Below, piece after piece: positions 1-4,756 of a stretch of 6,315 nucleotides of DNA. Source of the DNA: Anaerolineae bacterium (lineage in GTDB: Bacteria; Chloroflexota; Anaerolineae; UBA1429). Both the position numbers and the translations under genes were made by a program. Numbering within the stretch: position 1 is the stretch's first letter; each line of letters opens with the position of its first letter. Location of the stretch: NCBI GenBank assembly GCA_007123335.1, contig SKLG01000087.1, forward strand, positions 1-6,315, in the 5' to 3' direction. The notes under the pieces were generated by a model that saw only the letters and a program-made list of their open reading frames with translations, was not told the DNA's origin and searched no databases.

Positions 1-63
1 ACGGGCGAACGGATCATCGTCTTTTCGCTGGCCCAAGACCTGGAGGCCACATTCAGACGGTAG
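1..63 (+). CDS. C-terminal end of a TrkA-like potassium uptake regulator (partial)
   Basis: The first frame is open from the window edge to a TAG at 61-63 and gives 20 residues starting TGERIIVFSLAQDLE. The pattern 'G-(D/E)-R-(V/I)-I-V-F-(A/S)-L-x...' followed by a short amphipathic tail is how the RCK-C (TrkA-C) domain of Trk-system proteins usually ends ('GDRVIVFALPEAV...'). This domain binds regulatory ligands on the cytoplasmic NAD-binding subunit that gates TrkH/TrkG potassium channels. Only 20 residues are visible, so the family call rests on one short motif. Another RCK-C protein, such as an antiporter or a channel with a fused RCK-C domain, would look the same. The reading frame and its stop are better supported than the name. 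No intrinsic terminator follows directly. The next hairpin-plus-T-tract is at 213-262, beyond a new promoter. Confidence 0.5.
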   Translation, partial: TGERIIVFSLAQDLEATFRR

Positions 64-100
64 AACACAAGTAAACATATTATCGTAGATGCGCGCGCGT

Positions 101-129
101 TTGACGGACAGCAGGAGTAGTGCTATACT
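101..129 (+). promoter_or_regulatory. Sigma70-type promoter with extended -10
   Basis: TTGACG at 101-106 (5 of 6 to consensus) and TATACT at 124-129 (5 of 6) are separated by exactly 17 nt. TGC at 121-123 supplies the TG of an extended -10 element. The predicted start is near 134-137. This is the best promoter in the window. It lies 38 nt after the stop of the upstream gene and about 190 nt before the tsaC start codon, so it drives either the short RNA ending at 262 or, by readthrough, tsaC. A GC-alternating run at 91-99 sits just upstream of the -35 box. Confidence 0.75.
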
Positions 130-149
130 TTTTGTCGTTTGGTTCAAGC

Positions 150-212
150 ATGGTCTGGCGGACAAGGCGGAAGACAAGCTCTTGGAGCAAGAGCGGGCCA
201 GCCGTAGAGTAA
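150..212 (+). CDS. Possible 20-residue leader peptide (weak)
   Basis: An ATG at 150 opens a 20-codon frame (MVWRTRRKTSSW...) whose TAA at 210-212 directly abuts the first base of the terminator stem (213). The peptide is rich in Arg, Lys and Ser, with Trp at codons 3 and 12. If translated, ribosomes would cover the 178-194 hairpin and the segment at 196-202 that can compete for the terminator's 3' arm, which is the geometry of an attenuation leader. Against this, no Shine-Dalgarno sequence precedes the ATG, the predicted 5' leader is only about 14 nt, and a 20-codon frame can arise by chance. I list it because of its position, not because it is a proven gene. Confidence 0.2.
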   Translation: MVWRTRRKTSSWSKSGPAVE

Positions 213-262
213 GCCAACACTGAGGCCCCCGTACGTAGGGGACATCTGGTGTTGGCCTTTTT
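213..262 (+). terminator. Intrinsic terminator of the short leader RNA
   Basis: GCCAACAC (213-220) pairs perfectly with GTGTTGGC (249-256), giving an 8-bp stem. The 28-nt interior carries its own CCCC/GGGG hairpin around TACGTA. A TTTTT tract at 258-262 follows after one base. Downstream, GTTGGC recurs at 263-268, and a CCAC-TCCG-GTGG hairpin (270-281) with a UNCG-type tetraloop follows. GGCCAGC at 196-202 can pair with GTTGGCC at 251-257 (7 bp including one G-U) and would then disrupt this terminator. Confidence 0.75.
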
Positions 263-314
263 GTTGGCGCCACTCCGGTGGTAGACTCTTTATCTGAACA
301 AAACTTGTTGGAAC

Positions 315-318
315 GAGG
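315..318 (+). promoter_or_regulatory. Ribosome binding site for tsaC
   Basis: GAGG lies 6 nt before the GTG at 325 and supports that non-ATG start. The start codon is followed at normal distance by the family's N-terminal strand and the PTETVYGL motif. A short inverted repeat, AACAA/TTGTT (297-301 with 305-309), sits just upstream and could mildly affect access. Confidence 0.6.
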
Positions 319-324
319 CAACCC

Positions 325-1374
325 GTGCTACTGACCGTGAACCCAGTACAACCGGAGTGCGATGTTATCCGCCAGGCAGCAAAAGTGATTCGTCGAGGCG
401 GATTGGTGGCTTTTCCCACAGAGACGGTGTACGGCCTGGCGGCTGATGCCCTGAACCCAGAGGCGGTGAGCCGCATCTTTGCTGCCAAGGAGCGGCCATT
501 TTTTGATCCCATCATCGTGCACATTGCCCGTATCGAGGATCTGCTGTTGGTAGCCCGCGACCTGCCCCCTCAGGTCGATATCCTGAGCCGGCGCTTTTGG
601 CCTGGTCCCCTGACGCTGATCCTGCCTCGTGCGGATGCCCTGTCTACCCGTGTCACAGCCGGACTAGACACCGTGGCCGTACGTATGCCGGATCACCCGG
701 TGGCTCTGGCCCTTATTCGAGCCGCCGAGACGCCTATTGGGGCTCCCAGCGCCAATCTCTTTAGCCATGTCAGTCCCACGACGGCACAGCATGTACTGGA
801 CGACCTGGGAGATCGGGTGGAGCTCATCCTGGACGGCGGCCCGACCAGGATCGGCATCGAGTCCACGGTGCTGGACCTCTCCGGCGACAGGCCGACCATC
901 CTTCGCCCAGGGGGTGTCAGCCGAGAGATGCTTGAATCGGTTCTGGGCGAGGTCGCTCTGGCCGGTGACACTAACCAAGGCGGTGAGAAGACCGGATTGG
1001 CTTCACCCGGCCTGATGGAACGGCACTACTCGCCAAACGCTGAGCTGCTCCTTTTCCAAGGGCCAGAATACAAGGTGTTGGCCGCCATGAAAGAGCGGTT
1101 GGACGAGCTTTTGAGCGCAGAAAAAACGGTGGGCGTGCTTGCCTCCTCCGAGGACAGAGCTGTGTTTGAGGGATACCCGGTGATTATCGAAGACCTGGGC
1201 AGTCGGAAGAACCCGAGCCGCATCGCCACTCGCCTGTACGCAGCCATGCGCGCTCTTGATGTGCGGGGGGTCGACGTCATCCTGGCCAGGGGCTTTGGGA
1301 ACACGGGTCTGGAGCTGGCCATCGAGAATCGGCTAAGCAAGGCTGCTGGCAGCCAAGTCATCGAGGTGCATTAG
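325..1374 (+). CDS. tsaC: L-threonylcarbamoyladenylate synthase, long Sua5 type
   Basis: This cytosolic enzyme makes threonylcarbamoyl-AMP from threonine, bicarbonate and ATP, the first step of the t6A37 modification of ANN-decoding tRNAs. TsaB/D/E complete the pathway and are not in the window. The protein is 349 aa, the length of two-domain Sua5/YwlC rather than the ~190-aa TsaC/YrdC form. The YrdC domain (about residues 10-205) shows PTETVYGL (31-38), KERPFFDPIIVH (55-66), FWPGPLT, APSAN (140-144), a GIEST motif and ILRPGG. A flexible linker follows, then the Sua5 domain opening at HYSP (234-237). No key motif is missing. The GTG start is chosen from GAGG 6 nt upstream. A putative leader RNA with a terminator precedes the gene, so expression may depend on readthrough or on a weak promoter in 263-310. 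The gene could equally be named sua5 or ywlC. Confidence 0.95.
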   Translation: MLLTVNPVQPECDVIRQAAKVIRRGGLVAFPTETVYGLAADALNPEAVSRIFAAKERPFFDPIIVHIARIEDLLLVARDLPPQVDILSRRFWPGPLTLILPRADALSTRVTAGLDTVAVRMPDHPVALALIRAAETPIGAPSANLFSHVSPTTAQHVLDDLGDRVELILDGGPTRIGIESTVLDLSGDRPTILRPGGVSREMLESVLGEVALAGDTNQGGEKTGLASPGLMERHYSPNAELLLFQGPEYKVLAAMKERLDELLSAEKTVGVLASSEDRAVFEGYPVIIEDLGSRKNPSRIATRLYAAMRALDVRGVDVILARGFGNTGLELAIENRLSKAAGSQVIEVH

Positions 1375-1382
1375 GATAGAAG

Positions 1383-1429
1383 GTAGCAGGTAGCTACAAG
1401 CGCCTTGCCCCCGGCAAGCTATCTGTTGC
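1383..1429 (+). other. Long imperfect hairpin after the tsaC stop
   Basis: GTAGCAGGTAG (1383-1393) pairs along all 11 positions with CTATCTGTTGC (1419-1429), counting three G-U pairs. Inside it, CTTGCC-CCC-GGCAAG (1404-1418) is a perfect 6-bp hairpin stacked directly on the outer stem, with a 10-nt bulge on the 5' side. It starts 9 nt after the tsaC stop. No T-tract follows, so it is not a classical terminator. It could stabilise the tsaC 3' end or be an unrecognised RNA element. Confidence 0.45.
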
Positions 1430-1552
1430 GCGAGAACAAGATCATACGGTCTCTGACCGACAGGCGTTCACGGATGGCGCCCCGCCCACGGTCGTGCGAA
1501 CGGGTCCGAACTAGGACAGCCATCATCTCTTATCCTCACTCGTGTCTGCGAG

Positions 1553-1582
1553 TCGCCATGGCGTGTTCGGATCAGATAAAAT
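1553..1582 (+). promoter_or_regulatory. Weak promoter candidate for purK
   Basis: TAAAAT (1577-1582) matches the -10 consensus at 5 of 6 positions. TCGCCA (1553-1558) matches the -35 at 4 of 6, with 18 nt between them. The predicted start is near 1589. If this promoter is the real one, the 5' arm of the closing stem at 1581-1586 would not be transcribed, which argues against the folded leader listed next. Confidence 0.3.
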
Positions 1583-1655
1583 CAGCATGGATAGCGGGAA
1601 ACCCCGTATGGTCCCAAAGCTGACGGAAGCAAGGCGGCAACGGATACACGCTGAT
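1581..1655 (+). other. Structured region just upstream of purK
   Basis: ATCAGC (1581-1586) pairs perfectly with GCTGAT (1650-1655), closing a 63-nt segment that ends 22 nt before the purK ATG. Its 3' part TCAGC (1582-1586) can instead pair with GCTGA at 1619-1623, closing a smaller domain that contains the hairpin CGGG-AAAC-CCCG (1595-1606). A second copy of ATCAG (1571-1575) could also reach the 3' arm. Mutually exclusive pairings in a purine gene leader suggest a regulatory RNA. It does not carry the conserved bases of the purine, ZTP, PRPP, glycine, TPP or THF riboswitches as I know them, so the function is open. Confidence 0.3.
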
Positions 1656-1677
1656 CACAGAAAGAGATACAAGAGAA

Positions 1678-2847
1678 ATGGAACAACTGGTAACGTCCGA
1701 TTTTAAACTCGGGATCATCGCCGGAGGCCAGCTCGGGAAAATGCTGGCACTCGCCGCCAGTCGCTGGGACATACAGACATACATCCTGGACTCGGATGCA
1801 AGCGGCCCTGCCTCTACCGTCTGCACGTGCTTTGTAAGGGGCGATTACGCCGATTTCCGTACGGTATACGAGTTCGGGCAATTGGTAGATATGGTTACGT
1901 TCGAGATAGAGCACGTGAATATAGAGGCAATGCAGAGGCTCAAGCGGGAAGGCAAGCGTATTCATCCCGATCCTGACGTGCTGGCAATGATTCAGGACAA
2001 GGGAACGCAGAAGCAGTTCCTGCGTCGTCACAGCATCCCCAGTCCTGCTTTCGCCCTTTATGAACACAAGGAACAGATCTTATATGCGATAGATGACGGC
2101 AGCCTGCAGATCCCCTTTGTACAAAAAGCGAGAACGGCTGGTTACGATGGCAGGGGCGTAGTCTTGGTTCGCTGCAAGAGTGACCTTGCGACACTGCTTG
2201 ATGGTCCCTCACTCGTCGAAGATTTGATTGACACAGAGAAGGAACTTGCCGTCATTGTTGCCCGAAACCATCAAGGGCACTCTGCCTGTTTCCCAGCGGT
2301 GGAAATGGTGTTCAACGCCGATGCTAACCTGGTGGAGATGCTCATCAGTCCCGCACAGATTGACGAGGACGTCGAACGCAAAGCAACAGAGCTGGCTCGC
2401 CAGATCGCGGAGGCAAGCGGCGTCTGTGGTGTTCTGGCCGTCGAAATGTTTTTGGATAGGAGCGGAGACCTGTGGGTCAACGAGATCGCGCCGCGGCCTC
2501 ACAATTCCGGACACCACACCATAGAAAGCGCCGTCACATCTCAATACGAACAGCATCTGCGCGCCATCTTTAACTTGCCGTTGGGAAGCACCGACCTGAA
2601 GCAACCGGCTGTTATGGTAAATATTCTTGGAGAGAGGGGGCATAAGGGAAGGGTCAAATATCAAGGTTTGACGGAGAGCCTGAGCATTCCAGGAGCCAAA
2701 ATCCATATCTATGGCAAAAGGAATACCTGGCCATTTCGGAAAATGGGGCATGTAACGGTATTGGCTCCCGATATGGAGACGGCAAGACAAAGGGCTATCA
2801 AGATAAAAAGGTTGATAAAGGTGCAATCATGTCAAGACCCAGAGTAG
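1678..2847 (+). CDS. purK: N5-carboxyaminoimidazole ribonucleotide synthase
   Basis: PurK uses ATP and bicarbonate to carboxylate AIR to N5-CAIR in de novo purine synthesis and hands the product to PurE. It has 389 residues, a normal length. The N-terminal domain opens with GIIAGGQLGKML (12-23). The ATP-grasp domain shows QDKGTQKQFL (106-115), VQKARTAGYDGRGV with the ATP lysine K150, the likely metal ligands E256 and E269, and the signature NEIAPRPHNSGHHT (268-281). The C-terminal domain has YGK...PFRKMGHVTVL (345 onward). The details (VQK rather than LK, VTSQYEQHLRAI, FEIEHVN) resemble the Bacteroidota-type branch more than the E. coli type. The ATG is preceded only by weak purine runs (AAAGAG, AAGAGA), and the N-terminus fits the family. 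Hand-counted lines give 43-55% GC with frequent ATA, AGA and AGG codons, unlike the GC-richer neighbours. The gene overlaps purE by 19 nt. Confidence 0.95.
   Translation: MEQLVTSDFKLGIIAGGQLGKMLALAASRWDIQTYILDSDASGPASTVCTCFVRGDYADFRTVYEFGQLVDMVTFEIEHVNIEAMQRLKREGKRIHPDPDVLAMIQDKGTQKQFLRRHSIPSPAFALYEHKEQILYAIDDGSLQIPFVQKARTAGYDGRGVVLVRCKSDLATLLDGPSLVEDLIDTEKELAVIVARNHQGHSACFPAVEMVFNADANLVEMLISPAQIDEDVERKATELARQIAEASGVCGVLAVEMFLDRSGDLWVNEIAPRPHNSGHHTIESAVTSQYEQHLRAIFNLPLGSTDLKQPAVMVNILGERGHKGRVKYQGLTESLSIPGAKIHIYGKRNTWPFRKMGHVTVLAPDMETARQRAIKIKRLIKVQSCQDPE
2817..2821 (+). promoter_or_regulatory. Ribosome binding site for purE inside purK
   Basis: AAAGG lies 7 nt before the ATG at 2829, within the last codons of purK. 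It fixes the purE start and the 19-nt overlap, and suggests that purE is translated from the same message, probably coupled to purK. Confidence 0.6.
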
Positions 2848-3347
2848 GCATTATCATGGGCTCAAGCTCCGACCTTGCTGTGATGCAGCAGGCGAGCGAC
2901 GTGCTCGACGAGTTTGGCGTGCCATACGAACTGACCATCGTCTCGGCCCACCGCACACCCAGGCGGATGTTCGAATATGCGGAGAGTGCCCACGAAAGGG
3001 GCATTGAGGTGATCATTGCCGGAGCCGGTGGCGCTGCCCATCTGCCGGGAATGGTGGCTTCGATCTCTCCCTTGCCGGTTATAGGGGTGCCCATCCGATC
3101 ATCCAACTCTATTGACGGCTGGGACTCGCTCCTGTCCATTCTGCAGATGCCCAACGGCGTTCCGGTGGCCACTGTTGCCCTGAACGGGGCCAAGAATGCC
3201 GGTCTGCTGGCTCTGCAAATACTCTCGGTGGGTGATAGTGCCCTCCGTGATCGGTTCATCGCCTATAAAGAGGAACTGCACCAGTCGGTCATGCGCCAAG
3301 TGCGCCAGCTTGAATCAGGCTCCGAGACAGAAACAAGCGGCTCATAG
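2829..3347 (+). CDS. purE: N5-carboxyaminoimidazole ribonucleotide mutase, class I PurE
   Basis: PurE moves the carboxyl group of N5-CAIR to carbon 4, giving CAIR, the step directly after PurK. The 172 residues fit the class I octameric enzyme. Visible motifs are GIIMGSSSDLAVM (7-19), SAHRTP (39-44), whose H41 corresponds to the catalytic histidine (H45 in E. coli), and GAGGAAHLPGM (65-75). The presence of PurK next door supports the bacterial N5-CAIR mutase, not the class II enzyme that carboxylates AIR directly. The start is ATG at 2829 with AAAGG 7 nt upstream. The final 15 residues are polar and probably disordered. Base composition (about 63% GC in one hand-counted line) matches tsaC more than purK. 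The order purK-purE is the reverse of the common purE-purK arrangement. Confidence 0.96.
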   Translation: MSRPRVGIIMGSSSDLAVMQQASDVLDEFGVPYELTIVSAHRTPRRMFEYAESAHERGIEVIIAGAGGAAHLPGMVASISPLPVIGVPIRSSNSIDGWDSLLSILQMPNGVPVATVALNGAKNAGLLALQILSVGDSALRDRFIAYKEELHQSVMRQVRQLESGSETETSGS

Positions 3348-3412
3348 CGCATGTAGCTGCCGGCCTGGCGCGCGGAAAGCGTTGCAGCAGGGGTTCAAGG
3401 ACAGCTTATAGT

Positions 3413-4675
3413 GTGAGCCCTAGAAGAGTGGTGGTTCATGTGAAAAAGTGGATGGTATTGTTAGCAGGGATCAGCCTACAGGCGATTCTGGGGGGCGTCT
3501 ACGCGTGGAGCGCCTTTGTGCCATCACTGGTGGCTCAACACGGCCTCACCAACCGTGAGGGCGGGTTGATATTTGGGGTCACCATCGCCGTGTTCACGAT
3601 TGCCATGGTCCCCGCCGGACGACTCTTGCAGGCGTTCGGCCCTCGCGTAACGGCCGGAATCGGAGCACTGCTGTTTGCGGCAGGGTATCTCGTCGCCTCC
3701 TTCTCAGGGGGACGTTTTCCTGTTATTCTCGTCGGCATAGGTTGTCTGACCGGTATAGGCATAGGCGCCGGCTATGTGTGTCCGCTGACGGTGACCATGA
3801 AGTGGTTCCCCAACAACAAAGGTCTGGTTACGGGGATGGCGGTAGCCGGTTTTGGAGGGGGCGCCGTTCTATTGAGCGCCCTCGTGCAGTTCCTGCTTAC
3901 TGCTGCGCAGTGGAACGTGTTGGAAATCTTTCGTCTCGTGGGCGTTGTCCTTGGTGGTGTGGCATTGGGGTCGGCGTTGCTGCTGAGCGAGCCGGACAGG
4001 AGCGTCCACGGCGAGACCGGCTATGCCATGCAGACGACGAGGCTTGCCCCGCACGTATTCTCTCGGACCTTTGGGCTGCTCTGCTTGGGGATGTTTGTGG
4101 GCACATTCGCTGGTCTGTTGGTCGTGGGCAACCTCAAACCAATCCTGCTGCAATCCAGCCTGGGTGGGAGCGTCGTGACCTGGGGGATTTCCGTTTTCGC
4201 GCTTGGCAATGCTACCGGTCGGATCATCTGGGGGCAGGTGCATGACCGTATGGGTACCCGACCGGCAGTTCTGCTCTCACTGGCCACGCTGGGGATTGCG
4301 CTCATGCCCATGATCTTTGCTCTGCCGGCGAGTTACATGCTCGTCGCTATTGCGGTTGGTGGCTTTGGATTTGGCGCGTGCTTTGTGGTTTATGCATCGT
4401 CCCTGGTGCAGCATTTCGGCATCCACCTTTTCCCCCGCCTGTATCCTCTTTGCTTTCTTGGATACGGTCTGGCAGGCCTTGTCGCACCTGGGCTTGGCGG
4501 TTGGATCTCGGATAGGACTGGCTCCTTCAGTCCGGCCTTGATTCTCAGCGCATCCATGGTGTTCCTTGCGCTGGTCTTTATCGGCTCGAGCTTTCCACGG
4601 GCTGGAGCGCCAGCAGAAAGCGATGGCCGTCCCATGCGTGCGTTCGCCAGCCCTCAGGCGCAGCACGAAGGTTGA
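3413..4675 (+). CDS. Major facilitator, oxalate/formate antiporter (OFA) family
   Basis: This is an inner-membrane transporter of up to 420 residues with 12 predicted helices in two halves. Family marks are LGGVYAWSAF in helix 1 (about 26-35), GRLLQAFGPR after helix 2 (69-78), KWFPNNKGLVTGMAVAGFGGG (residues 130-150) before and in helix 5, and GRIIWGQVHDRMG (269-281) after helix 8, the second-half copy of the loop motif. OFA members move small organic anions. By eye, the helix 11 position equivalent to the substrate lysine of OxlT is Tyr351, so oxalate is unlikely and the substrate is unknown. The GTG at 3413 is the longest start (AAGGA 11 nt upstream). GTG at 3440 gives an N-terminus VKKWMVLLAG closer to the family and has GTGGTGG 5 nt upstream, and TATAGT at 3407-3412 could be a -10 box serving it. 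The gene begins 65 nt after purE. Confidence 0.88.
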   Translation: MSPRRVVVHVKKWMVLLAGISLQAILGGVYAWSAFVPSLVAQHGLTNREGGLIFGVTIAVFTIAMVPAGRLLQAFGPRVTAGIGALLFAAGYLVASFSGGRFPVILVGIGCLTGIGIGAGYVCPLTVTMKWFPNNKGLVTGMAVAGFGGGAVLLSALVQFLLTAAQWNVLEIFRLVGVVLGGVALGSALLLSEPDRSVHGETGYAMQTTRLAPHVFSRTFGLLCLGMFVGTFAGLLVVGNLKPILLQSSLGGSVVTWGISVFALGNATGRIIWGQVHDRMGTRPAVLLSLATLGIALMPMIFALPASYMLVAIAVGGFGFGACFVVYASSLVQHFGIHLFPRLYPLCFLGYGLAGLVAPGLGGWISDRTGSFSPALILSASMVFLALVFIGSSFPRAGAPAESDGRPMRAFASPQAQHEG

Positions 4676-4719
4676 GCCGATTAAGCGCGATGCTGACCAA
4701 CATGATCCAGAGTTTGTGG

Positions 4720-4746
4720 AAAAAGGGGCCGACGCCAGTGCCCGGC
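4720..4746 (-). terminator. Intrinsic terminator of the RACo-like gene
   Basis: Read on the minus strand, a hairpin begins 10 nt after the stop at 4757. GCCGG (4746-4742) pairs with TCGGC (4732-4728) with one G-T, the inner GC pairs are separated by an ACTG loop, and one base is bulged. CCC and a TTTTT tract (4724-4720) follow. An alternative 6-bp stem, GACGCC/GGCGCC (4731-4736 with 4744-4749), uses the same bases. On the plus strand no T-tract follows, so this does not serve the transporter. Confidence 0.55.
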
Positions 4747-4756
4747 GCCTGCCTAC

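Larger units (their letters stand above)
136..262 (+). ncRNA. Putative small RNA or attenuator leader upstream of tsaC
   Basis: A strong promoter (101-129) and a strong intrinsic terminator (213-262) delimit a transcript of about 127 nt. Within it, GCTCTTG (178-184) and CAAGAGC (188-194) form a perfect 7-bp hairpin with a GAG loop. GCCAACAC/GTGTTGGC forms the terminator stem, with a nested CCCC/GGGG hairpin (227-230 with 238-241). The transcript matches no RNA family I can recognise: I looked for SRP RNA, 6S, T-box, TPP, cobalamin, SAM and purine signatures. It is either a free-standing small RNA or a leader that conditionally terminates before tsaC, and sequence alone does not separate the two. 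The start site is inferred from promoter spacing. Confidence 0.5.
1375..1677 (+). other. Non-coding interval between tsaC and purK
   Basis: These 303 bases hold no credible gene. A 72-codon frame at 1405-1623 has no ribosome binding site and a protein composition unlike any family I know. The interval does hold several hairpins: a long stem at 1383-1429, CGGTC-TCT-GACCG at 1447-1459, ACTCG/CGAGT at 1538-1553, and the element at 1581-1655. None has a T-tract, so I see no intrinsic terminator for tsaC here. A weak promoter candidate lies at 1553-1582. Confidence 0.6.

Noticed and set aside
91..100. GC-alternating run just before the -35 box as a Z-DNA or repeat element
   Set aside because: Only about nine bases. 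Too short to claim a function.
136..262. Small SRP RNA or 6S RNA
   Set aside because: There is no apical SRP loop sequence and the 5' and 3' ends do not pair. It is too short for 6S and lacks its central bubble.
1571..1610. Resemblance to the 3' half of a TPP riboswitch (GATC-GATAA...GCGGGAAA)
   Set aside because: The obligatory CUGAGA element and the partner stem are not found upstream, and the gene downstream is purine, not thiamine, synthesis.
1405..1623. 72-codon plus-strand frame between tsaC and purK
   Set aside because: No ribosome binding site, Arg/Ser-rich random-looking composition, and it covers several RNA hairpins. More likely non-coding.
1595..1635. Possible ZTP or glutamine (glnA) riboswitch from GCGGGAAACC and GACGGAAGCA
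   Set aside because: Only short fragments match. The ZTP CCGCCUGGGC block and the glnA closing sequence CGAAGGAAC are missing.
1582..2067. 161-codon minus-strand frame overlapping the purK start
   Set aside because: It is antisense to a certain gene and has no family features. Treated as a shadow.
3356..3388. GCTGC/GCAGC stem after purE as a terminator
   Set aside because: Five-base stem with a large GC-rich interior and no T-tract. It does not look like an intrinsic terminator.
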